Source: Asparagopsis taxiformis
Lineage: Eukaryota > Rhodophyta > Florideophyceae > Bonnemaisoniales > Bonnemaisoniaceae
Length of the DNA stretch: 64,000 nt
Direction: 5' to 3'
Assembly (NCBI GenBank): GCA_030407315.1
Contig: JALQPE010002448.1
Span: 1-64,000, forward strand
Positions 42,304 through 51,584 of this stretch are shown here, piece after piece. How positions within the stretch are numbered: the stretch's first letter is position 1; each line of letters starts with the position of its first letter. The translations under genes and the position numbers were made by a program. The notes under the pieces were generated by a model that searched no databases, had not been told where the DNA came from, and saw only the letters and a program-made list of their open reading frames with translations.

Positions 42304-42413
42304 TGTTAAGTGAATCAGTACCTTCCGTCGTCCAGACAGGTAAGGTATGTTTGTATTTATACTATTTCGTCTATGTTACGTGTAAACGTGTATACATTTG
42401 ATGGTCCTTGACA
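42304..42413 (-). repeat. Copia-4 5' LTR
   Basis: 110 bp, matching the 3' LTR apart from an internal deletion, and followed outside by the target duplication TAAAG. Confidence 0.88.
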
Positions 42414-42574
42414 TAAAGCAAGGAAAGAACATGGGTGCATATCATGTTTTGGGATTGGTTACCGTACATCCCAGCACATTATCCTATTTTACAAACTCAC
42501 CGTCGTCACGATCAACAATAAAGTAGGCATCCAAATCGTGAACACATTCTTCCCACAGTCCACAGCAAGTCGCC

Positions 42575-43660
42575 TTACTGAATTTCCTCCAACCTGTCTT
42601 GTTCACCAACGAGCGTTTTTAGAATATCAAATTGACAATCCTTGTGCTTGAACCCCCCGATCAAAGCCAAACCAGCGGTCTTCTTCCTGGTGTATACTGC
42701 AATATCTCCCTTCCGATACGCCAGCTTATGATGAACCAAGTCGTCAATCGATCCGTCGATGGGCAGTTTACTGCACGCAATGATATTCCCAATCGTGAAA
42801 TGCGTATCGATCTTAATCGCATCTGCATAGCTTACAACATCATTTTTCGTCGCTTCCAGTCGCATCAAACTACCAGATGTGTCGTTTCCACCCTCACCGT
42901 ACCATGATGACATACCGCCAAAGTACCAGTCCATGTACAGGATCAGCTTGGACATGTTGGATGAACCAGGCGTTAGATGATCCAGGAATGACTTGTTTTT
43001 CACTCGGATATAGTTTGGCGGTGCATTAGTCTCATTTGAAATCCATCCGAGAATTTTGCGTTCCTTCAGCTCCTTTGCAGCTCCAAATGTGAGGTTTCCA
43101 TCGTATAAAGCTGTTATCTTTTTCGTCTTCAGATCCCCATACTTACCATCATTTTGTGTAGGACTAGGAATTACACGCAGAAAGATCCCAGAAGCTCCCT
43201 CAAACATTGTAGAAATTTCAAGTGTTTTCCCAAACTTGAGGATCTGAAATCCACCGTGTCCTTCACACTGCAATAAGATTCGATTACGCGCCTTGCTTGA
43301 CAGATGCTTGGGAGGAGAAACGCCCTTCTCCAGATCAAGTAGATCATGCAGGATCATTCTGCCCGGTCATGAAGCAGCTGGGTAAACCTCCAATACCCGT
43401 TCAAGAGAGGTTGAAATTCTCTCAAAAATCTGGATCGTTATAGACAAAAGATTATGTAGTTCTTGTTCGCCTTCAACCATCACATATGCCATATGCAGTT
43501 CCGAGTAGAGTCTGTATCGCCAAATAACAGCAGCAAGATCTCTAGTTGCATATGTGGTAGAGGAGTTGGGAGAATTCAACTCCCCGGCAATTTCAGCACC
43601 ATATGAACGAGCCTCTTCGATAGTATGAAAACGGGATGCCTTGTTGATGATGAGGCTCAT
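42575..43660 (-). CDS. Unknown protein, one frame interrupted by a TGA
   Basis: Two parts lie in the same frame: 43,660-43,367 (97 residues, MSLIINKASRFHTIEEARSY) and, after a TGA at 43,367-43,369 and three codons, 260 residues (MILHDLLDLEKG...). The second part has DWYFGGMSSWYGEGGNDTSG and a repeated KK/KDC pattern, but no domain I recognise. Read through, the product would be about 361 residues. The TGA is followed by CCGGG, as in the Harbinger transposase at 9,320. The gene lies between two Copia elements and could belong to another transposon or be a host gene. Confidence 0.45.
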
Positions 43661-43789
43661 TGCATAACTTTATTCTGTGACTGCCGGCTCGGCGGCGTTG
43701 GTTAAATACTGAATGAGCTATTTGCTGTAATGTGCTTCTGTAATGGTTTGATCATCCGACAGTGGAGACTCTCGTTGGTCACGGCGCGT

Positions 43790-46476
43790 AGATGTTTTCA
43801 TCATCCGACAGTCGCCGCGCGACGTGGGCTGCGAGAGTCGGAGGAGTGAGAGTTTGGTACGGAATTGGGCAGGCTTCAAGGCCTTCGTCAATATGTCTGC
43901 TGCATTTGTGTTTGACGGTGTATGTTGTATGTTGATGCGTTTCCGTGCGACTTGTTCCTTGAGATAGTAATATTTGACGTCTATATGTTTCGATTTGGGC
44001 GTCGGATGGTCGGTTTTCGCTGTGATAATTGCGCCAGCATTGTCCATGTAGAGTAGTGTGGGGGATTGTTCAGGGTGCTGTAAGTCAGATAGTAAATTGC
44101 GGAGACAGTTGATGTGAAGGGAGGTATGGTATGCGGCGACGAATTCGGCGGCCCATGTGCTGGGGGACACGAATCGTTGTCGCTTTGATTGCCAGGCTAC
44201 GGGTGAGCCGTTGTACATGATTATAGTGCCTGTTGTGGATCGTCTTGTGTTGGTGCATGCGGCAAAGTCGCTGTCGGAGTAGGCAATTAGCGATGAGGTG
44301 TACTGCGTTTTGTATTCTATGCCCATGTCTGGATTGTCGCTAAGGTATCGGAGTACGCGCAGTCCTGCCTTCCAGTGCAGTATGAGTGGTGCTTGTGTGT
44401 AACGTCCCAGGTATCCAGTGATATAGGCAATATCGGGACGGGTTGAGTCTGCTAAGTAGCGGAGGCTTCCGATGAGTCCGTTGTAATCGTGCTTCTTGGT
44501 GTCTAAGGGTGTGTTGATTTGCTCTGTGGTGTTGATCAGGTCTGTGGCGATGGGGAGGAGGCCGGTTTGGCGTTTTGGAGGCCGAATTTCTCCAGCAGGG
44601 CAGCGATGTACGCTGGTTGGGAGATTTTGATGGCTTCTGTTGTGCGCGTAACTTTCCAGCCGAGTAGATTTGTGACTGGTCCGAGGTCCTTGAGGATATA
44701 CTTTGCCTGAAGGTGTTTTTTGGCGTGTTCGCGGAGCTGGGGGTTATTTGAAATGACAAGGAAGTCATCAATTGTGATGACGAAGAACACAAATTGGCTA
44801 GAATCGTGTGGGGCTGTGAGGAGATATGTGCAGCTGTCGCTGGTGAGGCGATTGAAGTTGGTAAGGTGGAGGTGTTAGGACAGGTCTTGTGTGAATATTC
44901 TGCAGGCCTGTTTGGCGCCGTACATGTTTCCGGTGACCATGCCGACGTGGTTTGGATACTTGTACGTACCGTTGAAGCGTTGGGGTTGGTGTATATAGAG
45001 TGTATTTTCGTCTCCAAAGTCTTCATGGAGGAATGCAGAGTCCAAGTCCCAGTGGTGGGCTTCATAGTTGTGGGCTGCTGCTAGGGACAGGGCGAGACGA
45101 ATAGCGTCTCGGTCAGCTACAGGGGACGAGATGGCGTCAGGGTTATAATGTTCGTGGGGTTTCTGGAGGTCACCGCGTATGTTGCAACGGGTTTTACGAG
45201 AAATTAGTTTGCCGGTTGAGTCGGTTTTAGGTTTGAGTACAAATTTGACTGGCAGGAGTTTGGTGTTGGGAGGAATGCTGGCTCTGGGCACGTATGTTAT
45301 GGTGCCACGCTCCTCGAGGTTGTCTAGCTCAGCGTTTCAGGACTTTTCCCATTCAGCCGAGTCAGGTGCCATTCGCGCTTTTGTGAGTGTTGTGGGTGAT
45401 GTGAATGGAGGGGCAGAGGTTTTCGTTGCCTGTAAGGCGTGGGGACGAGCGTGATGCGTTGTTGTTGCGGTAGGGTCGGTGTTTGGGTCGTATAATTTGA
45501 AGTCGGATATTCGGCAACGGGATACTTTGTCTGTCGGTGCATGGTATATGTAGTAATGGCGTGGGTTGACGCGTCCTATGTAGTGGACGAGTTCAGCGCG
45601 AGGTTGCAGTTTGGTGACTGGTTTTCTGCTGTGGACATATCCGAGTTGGCCAAAGGTGAGGAAAGTGGAGACGTCGGGAGTGGATTGCGTCCATACAGAG
45701 TACGGCGTTTTGCCGTGTGCTGCGTGAGGAGAATGATTGTGGTGGTCTACTGCACAGTAGAGAGCATATTCCCAGAGTTTAGAGGGAAGTTGGGATGTTG
45801 AGAGAATTGCTCTGACCGTGTCCATCAGCGTGCGATTGACGCGCTCGGCCAGCGCGTTTTCCTGGGGGCTGTGGGGAACAGTGGGGTGTGTTCGGATGTG
45901 CTGGGAGGTGTAGAAGTTTTTAAGGGTATGAGAGAAATATTCGCGGGCGTTGTCCATAGTCACGTCGGTGACTCGGTGGGGGGTTAGAGTGTGGATTCGT
46001 GAGATTTGCTCTTGGATGTGTGCTGCCGCTAGGTTTTTGCGTGGTGATACATGGATGTGTAGGTATCGGCTGTGTTCGTCTAAAAAAGTAGCGAAGTACT
46101 GGTTGTTATTGATGGAGATGGGTTTGAACGGTCCGCAGACATCGGTGTGGATGTGGGAACAAAGGGGGGCAAGCCGGTCACGGCTGCGGAAGGGAGCAGA
46201 CGTTTGTTTTCCAAGTGAACAGCCTGTGCATGTGATTTTGGGTGGAGGTGATTTTAGGGTGTCGGGCAATCCATGCACAAGGCTTTGTGTGGCGAGTTGG
46301 TGGAGGCGGAGGGGGTGCAGGTGGCCTAGGCGTACATGCCAGTCGTGGTAGTCACGATCAATGGGGTTGGGCGACTTAGTGGGTGGGGGAGTGAGAGCGG
46401 CGGTAAGGATGGGGCTGGGAGATTTTGTTTGGCGTGCGGTTGGGTTGCTGGTGACGTGTTGTCGTGTGATCAGCAT
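43790..46476 (-). pseudogene. Copia-5 pol (integrase-RT-RNase H)
   Basis: 45,337-46,476: pre-integrase (WHVRLGHLHPLRLH, CTGCSLGKQ) and a well-preserved integrase core (HTDVCGPF, TMDNAREYFS, PQENALAERVNRT). 44,875-45,291: RT start (RKTRCNIRGDLQ, WDLDSAFLHED, NMYGAKQACR). 44,536-44,790: RT catalytic ITIDDFLVIS. 43,718-44,326: RNase H (LIAYSDSDFAAC, LLYMDNAGAI, KSKHIDVKYYYLKEQ, ending PTSRGDC). Catalytic residues are intact; at least three frame changes interrupt the polyprotein. Confidence 0.85.
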
Positions 46477-46869
46477 GCGGGAGGGTTTTTGGTGCTGGTC
46501 TGTCGTTTTGGGGGGAGGTGGTGGCGCTGAAGTAGGAGTGCGGTGCGACTTGGAGTGATGTGGGGTCGCCGGGTTAACGATTGGTGTCGGTGTGTGTTTG
46601 GAGCGGATTGCGTTTTTGGGTATAGGGTTTGGTCCATTGTGCGGAGGTGGTGGGTCGATTTTGTGGGTTGGGGAGTTGGAGTGAGACGGTCGGACTTAGG
46701 GAGAGAGTGTATGGGGGGAGGGGTTTTCTGGTTTGTGGTTGTTTTTGTAGTAGTTTTCTTGGTGCGTTGTGAAAGCTGGAAAGGCTTCGGAGTGTTGTGC
46801 GGATGTTTGTAGGTAGGTGGAGGGGCGCGAGGTGCACTGGTGTTCAGTAGTGTGTTCGTATTAGTTTTT

Positions 46870-48258
46870 CTAATTGTTTTCGGGGTCGGTTTTGTGGGGT
46901 GGAGAGTGCGTGCGCCGAGTGCGTGGGGATGGGTAGTTGTGGGGGGGTTGTGAAGGGGTGGAAGAGTGGAAAGGGTGGTGTTTTGCGTTAGGGAGAGGGC
47001 TGTCTGGGTTGAGGTAATAGAGATTGTTAGTACGGGGCGCAGTGGCGACAACAATGTTGGGCGGTGGGGATAGTTGAGGACGTGTGATGTAGGCTGCGTC
47101 GCGTTGGAAGAGGATGTCATGATTGTCAGCCACTTGGCTTACCGAGAGGAGATTGTGTTTCGCGCGTGGCATGACGACAGCATGAGGGATGCGGATAGGC
47201 GGGTGATTGGGTATTGGGATGGACTTGGGTCCTTGGTGTGTTATGGGGATAAGGTCGCCGGAAGCTGTGAGCGTTGTTGTTTGTTTGCGGGGCATATGGG
47301 GCTGCGGACACCTTATGTGGGTGGGTGTTGCGCCGGAATCCAGGAGGTAGCAGGAAGAATTGTTGGAGTTTATTGTGCTGGCGTATGGCGAAGTCGTATG
47401 GGGGTTTGTGTTGTCGGGTGGCTGTTGGGGCGTTGAAGGGAGTTGGTATATTTCTGGTGGGGCGGAATGGTAGTGATAGAGTTGTGGGTGAATGGGAGGT
47501 GTTCCATAACCTGGTGGTTCATCAGCGTGGGGATGTTGTGTGAGCTGAGATGCGTGGGCTTGGTTGGTCTTGCTGTCACGGAGCTCCTTTTTGCGGAGCA
47601 TATTGCGGCGTGTGATGCAGTTCTCGGTGGAGTGTGTGGGTGAGCCATGCATGGTGCACCATTGTCCTTGATGTCTGGGCGGTTGCGGGATATGGGTATC
47701 GAGGTGAATGGTATGGGGGAGGGCAAACTGTCTGGGATTGTGGCGGTGGTGTGTCTGTCGAGGTGTGCCTGGTGGGACGTTGGGGAGGAGGGTGTATTGT
47801 GTTGGGGGAGGTGGGTGGGAATATGGTACGTGGTAGGGCGTGACGGGGACGGGTGGGTCATGAGGCTGCGGAGAGGTGCACGTTGTCGGGCGGAGGGTTG
47901 TAGCATGTTCGTGTTCGATGAGCATGTTGAAGACGAGGTCCAACGAGGGGCGTCGTCCTTGATGGAAGTTGTGGAAGTTCGCGATGTCGCGAAGGAGGTT
48001 GGTCCATTGGGGATCGTCATGGAGTCCTTCAAGTACGTATTGTACTGTAGTCTGTTCGTCTTCTATAGCGGGGAATGCTGATTGTATCATGATTTCACGG
48101 AGTTCCGTGTGCTTGTCGATGTACTCTTGGATGGGGGTGCCCGGTGTGTACTTGAGTTGGGCGGCGCGGCGGCGGAGATTTGACTCGGAGTGGTGTGGTG
48201 GGATTGTAGAGAGCTTTTCTCGCACATACTGAAACAGGGTGGGTGTGGGACTGTTCAA
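46870..48258 (-). pseudogene. Copia-5 gag and protease
   Basis: A 462-residue open frame. It includes the gag helical region (QEYIDKHTELREIM), the knuckle C-x2-H-x4-H-x4-C (CTMHGSPTHSTENC), a P/H/Q-rich linker, and the protease active site CYLLDSGATPTH. It lacks the usual gag N-terminus. The sense passes to another frame for pol at about 46,480-46,870 through a low-complexity P/T-rich stretch. Confidence 0.75.
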
Positions 48259-48323
48259 TATGGTGGGGCTGATGCCTCGGAGTATTGGCTGTGATATGTG
48301 CGGGAGTACTCAGCATGAGCAAT

Positions 48324-48763
48324 TTTTGAGAAAACCATTGATTTCACTGGTTTGAACCAGTAGATTTGGATGGAATAGCCGGCCAGAGCAAAATTTGTAA
48401 ATTTTATTGGAAAAAAACCACGCGACGTGGCTGGATACAGTAGAGAAATGGGATGGAAAAAAACCAGAGGAAAGTATTGGCCAGGCCAGGCTGAAAGGCT
48501 GGTTCTGTACTGTAGTTGGGCATGATTTTTTTGATGGTTTTAGATTTGCGCCCGTCCATACGCTGGCGGCCGGCGGTGGGTGGAAAAAACCATTGAAATT
48601 ACTAATTTCGGCTATGGAATGACGGGAATGGCAAACCAGTGACGGATACAGTACGGAGGGTGGTTGAAACCAGTGCATGGACTAGTTTGGGAGGCTGGTT
48701 TCGCTGGTTTTGGTGGTTCCATTACAGTAGGTGTAGTTTGGGACATGGTGTAAATGAACTTAC
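48324..48763. mobile_element. 440-bp insertion between 11-bp direct repeats
   Basis: GCATGAGCAAT occurs at 48,313-48,323 and again at 48,764-48,774. The interval is full of AAACCAG/CTGGTTT words in both orientations. It has no coding content. It resembles a non-autonomous transposon with a target duplication, although clear terminal inverted repeats were not seen. Confidence 0.5.
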
Positions 48764-48774
48764 GCATGAGCAAT

Positions 48775-49137
48775 GTCTTAGGGTGAGCTGCTTGTAGGCT
48801 AGGTGCATGTATGAAAATGTTTCTTGGAATATATTCTGGCGTTGCGGTGAGCGAGGGAAATATCCTATGTTAAGGTAGGTGAGAAGGTGAAAGCTAGGAA
48901 ATAATTGATAGGTAGTATAGTATGGTAGTGCTGGAAGGGAGGTCAATTGGGTGGTGGAGCCGTAGTGAACACGGGAATTACAATGAAGAGTGGAGGGATT
49001 GACATTGTACAGTAGGTTAGGAAATGGTTTGGCGTCGCGCTCATAATCTACATATCTGCAGATTGGCAATTCAATACTTCCACCCGGTATGCATACGAAT
49101 CCGTAGAACCGGAATTCTTCCAGTTACCAAGATCGAT
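48775..49137. other. No gene seen
   Basis: A 115-codon minus-strand frame here has no family features, and its composition is ordinary. I do not call it. Confidence 0.35.
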
Positions 49138-49265
49138 TTGAACGACCCATACGCACGTTCCCACGCACAGGACCCACACGCATCTCGCGACGAACCAGAC
49201 CCGTTTGGTTCGTCGCGTTTTGCATAGGGATCCGGTGCGTGGGAGCGCGCGTAAGGGTCGTTGTA
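49138..49265. repeat. Inverted repeat whose arms both read NDPYARSHA-like peptides
   Basis: The two arms, about 55 bp each, are roughly 80% complementary around a short loop (GACCCGTTT). The left arm on the plus strand reads NDPYARSHAQDPHASRDEP. The right arm on the minus strand reads NDPYARSHAPDPYAKRDEP. The peptide agreement suggests an inverted duplication of a small coding or repeat unit. Confidence 0.65.
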
Positions 49266-49315
49266 GCCAGAGGCACTATTTACGTATGGGACCTTGGCGC
49301 AGTAGTACCGAGAGA

Positions 49316-49333
49316 CTCTATATATATATAGAG
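49316..49333. repeat. 18-bp perfect palindrome
   Basis: CTCTATATATATATAGAG, a cruciform-prone AT core, between the inverted repeat at 49.1-49.3 kb and cluster B. Confidence 0.85.
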
Positions 49334-49483
49334 TATATACTCTCGAGGGAAGTGGCTGAGGATGGGCAACATTAATTTGAGTTGCCAATCACGAAATGGA
49401 GGATCACACACGTGTGATCGGGAGCTATAATGGGTAATTAGAAGCGAATGTGAAAAAAGTTGAAATTAAAAATGGTCACCATC

Positions 49484-49545
49484 GCAATCCGGGCTGGTTG
49501 ACATGCCGGATTGAGTTTTGCTCGAGTAAGTTGAGTATGAAAGAA
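49484..49545. repeat. Degenerate cluster-B palindrome (B0)
   Basis: CAATCCGG...CCGGATTG followed by TTGCTCGAGTAAG and GAGTATGA resembles a decayed copy of the B-family foldback repeats at 53.3-61.7 kb. Confidence 0.55.
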
Positions 49546-49724
49546 TCGATCAGCGAGTCATGCCATTTCGTGGTAAACGTAATGACGTTACGGAGTAGAT
49601 GATTCATCATGATTATGTACACATATATGAGGCTGTATCGCCGTAGTGAAAAGTTGGTATTGCATCAACTGCATTGTTAAATTGTCGTCTTCTCTAGCAT
49701 TAGAACTAATTTGGAAGGGGAATC

Positions 49725-51464
49725 ATGACGAACAGGCGTGAGTCAGCGAGGATTAGGTGCAAGAGCGAAAAAGCGATTGCGAACCGTGCCCAAGAGAGGG
49801 TACTCGGTATCGAAGACCTGCCGAAAGTCGGGTCTAGGATCGAAGTGTGGTTTGAGGTGTCTGGTGTGGGGATGTGGTGGGGCGGGAAGGTGGTGTCACT
49901 GAGCCTCCCCGAAGAGTTTCCAGTATGCACGGGAGCTCCTCCGCCAGGAGCCCTCGTAGACGTGGAGAGGGAAAGTGGAGTGTACGTGCCCGGGGTCGTG
50001 GAATCTGGGGACGCTAAGGATGGAGACGGCGCGTCGGTGATCATGATCCATATTATACAAGGTGGGAGAAAGGTGGCGTTTTCGGATGTAAGGTCTTGGA
50101 GATTTTCGGGTAGCGTGCAGCCGAAATTCGAGGAAGAGATCATCGCTGAAGGCAGGATTCTGTACGATGCAATGCCCGAAAAGGGATATCCCTGCGTGGG
50201 GTATGATGATGGAACGTTCCTACTCGGGCGGAGAATTATGTGCGCCGGACAGCAGCCGACTGCGTGGCGCAGAGGAAAATGCTCTGTCGGAAACGTTGAC
50301 GGTCACGATGAGCGGGAGGAGATTGAACTGTCGGAGGAGTCCAGCTACAGTAGCGCTGAGGATAGTCGGAAAGCTGGGGAGCCGGGTTACAAGCGTGTTA
50401 AAACCGAAGATGGAGAAGTGAGGGCACAGAGGACGTCGAATGAGAGGCAGCTGGAGACCAGGGTGCGAGTTCTGGAGGATGCAATGTCGTTGTTGGACGC
50501 TGGGAAGTTTAATTGTTCCAGCAGCATCGTCGATAATGTTGGTCTGATGCTGTTGTCGATGATGCGGAGAGGAGTGGAGAAGATGGTAGAACAGGCTGTA
50601 CGAATACCGACTGGAAGCTCTAGTCGCGTGTTCTCTACAAGTATGGTGGACGGAGCTATGATGTGCGGAAATCTGGTGACCTCTCCGATACAAGTTCCTG
50701 CTGCATTGTGCAGCGGGATATTCAGAGAGTTACTGAAGGGAACAATAGACCTATACGGTGAAGGTCGGTACGATGTGTATCCTAGTTTACACTCGGCAGT
50801 GCATGGAACTGGAAACGAAGCGATCACAGTGGTTTGCAGCAACTTTGCTGTGCTATCCGACATGCTAGGAATATCTTTATTGCAGCGCAGTGAAATGCTT
50901 GTGCACACCCGTAACGTGTCTGCTACTGACGGGAAAGATGAAGAAGAAGCGAATGGAGAGAGCTTGTGGAAGCAGAGCAGCCTGCAAATATTAGGGACGG
51001 CACTTTGTGAGGATGATGGAGGGAATAGTGAGAATGGACCGGTATCGATGAGCATCGGGAGCAGCATGTTCTGTGCGTTGCGGAGGGAACAATCTGCACA
51101 GTGTGCAGTTCGACGGTATCGCACAATAGTGCAGGGACAGTACGTTTCGAAGATGGAGGTTGAGAGTCGGGAGGGGGCATGCCCAATTCACTCAGAGGTT
51201 CGCAGTGTATGTGACAATGGAGGAAGAACTCGAAGGAACAGAGTTGTGAAGAGTTTCCGGGTGGAATGGGAGCCTGTTGGGCAGAGGAAACGTGGGAGGA
51301 ATGGAGAGGGGCAGTGGGGTTGTTTGCGAGTTTACGTACCATATGTTTTAATCCATGGTGTTGAAGAACCGCGAAGGATAGCCAGACTGATGTCCGAAGA
51401 AGTAGTGAACAGGGCAGTAGGGGCGGAAAGAATGGAAAAGCTAGCCGAGAAGTACCTGATTTAA
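49725..51464 (+). CDS. Cluster B gene I, unknown, with a Tudor-like N-terminal segment
   Basis: An intact 579-residue frame from ATG 49,725. Residues about 30-125 (GSRIEVWFEVSGVGMWWGGK, then VIMIHIIQGGRK and VRSWRFSG) have the aromatic beta-barrel look of Tudor/agenet chromatin readers; this is a weak, by-eye match. An acidic/basic linker follows with a likely nuclear signal (GYKRVKTED) and a coiled-coil-like segment (LETRVRVLEDAMSLL). The last 300 residues are globular with many Cys and no known motif. It is tail-to-tail with gene II (120 bp between stops). I cannot name the family. Confidence 0.6.
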   Translation: MTNRRESARIRCKSEKAIANRAQERVLGIEDLPKVGSRIEVWFEVSGVGMWWGGKVVSLSLPEEFPVCTGAPPPGALVDVERESGVYVPGVVESGDAKDGDGASVIMIHIIQGGRKVAFSDVRSWRFSGSVQPKFEEEIIAEGRILYDAMPEKGYPCVGYDDGTFLLGRRIMCAGQQPTAWRRGKCSVGNVDGHDEREEIELSEESSYSSAEDSRKAGEPGYKRVKTEDGEVRAQRTSNERQLETRVRVLEDAMSLLDAGKFNCSSSIVDNVGLMLLSMMRRGVEKMVEQAVRIPTGSSSRVFSTSMVDGAMMCGNLVTSPIQVPAALCSGIFRELLKGTIDLYGEGRYDVYPSLHSAVHGTGNEAITVVCSNFAVLSDMLGISLLQRSEMLVHTRNVSATDGKDEEEANGESLWKQSSLQILGTALCEDDGGNSENGPVSMSIGSSMFCALRREQSAQCAVRRYRTIVQGQYVSKMEVESREGACPIHSEVRSVCDNGGRTRRNRVVKSFRVEWEPVGQRKRGRNGEGQWGCLRVYVPYVLIHGVEEPRRIARLMSEEVVNRAVGAERMEKLAEKYLI

Positions 51465-51584
51465 AATGATAAACAAATGGATGAGTAGAATATGAAAGGA
51501 GAACGGTAAAGGTTTGAAGGTTTCAAAGAAGACTACAGTTTACATTATAGTTTGAAGCTACTAGGTATAAGGGGAAAGGAGAAG

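Larger units (their letters stand above)
37625..42413 (-). mobile_element. Copia-4, Ty1/Copia element with complete ends
   Basis: LTRs lie at 37,625-37,788 (3', 164 bp) and 42,304-42,413 (5', 110 bp). Read on the minus strand they start TGTCAAGGACCATC and end TTCACTTAACA. The 5-bp direct repeat TAAAG flanks the whole element (37,620-37,624 and 42,414-42,418). Next to the 5' LTR is a primer-binding site, and next to the 3' LTR a polypurine tract. The LTR length difference fits a deletion between short repeats of GGTCCTTGA type. Coding parts carry frameshifts. Confidence 0.9.
43718..48310 (-). mobile_element. Copia-5, Ty1/Copia retrotransposon, 5'-truncated
   Basis: Gag to RNase H are present in Copia order on the minus strand over 4.6 kb. 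The gag N-terminus and 5' LTR are not found; the sequence changes near 48,310-48,323, where an 11-bp direct repeat begins. The 3' end lies near 43,690, and its LTR could not be marked. A repeated CATCCGACAGT at about 43,753 and 43,801 lies just after pol. Confidence 0.8.

Noticed and set aside
9320..43369. Alternative genetic code with TGA as a sense codon
   Set aside because: Many other frames in the window end properly at TGA, so reassignment is not supported.
49316..49345. AT microsatellite as a promoter TATA region
   Set aside because: It lies about 400 bp from gene I and is better described as a palindromic microsatellite.
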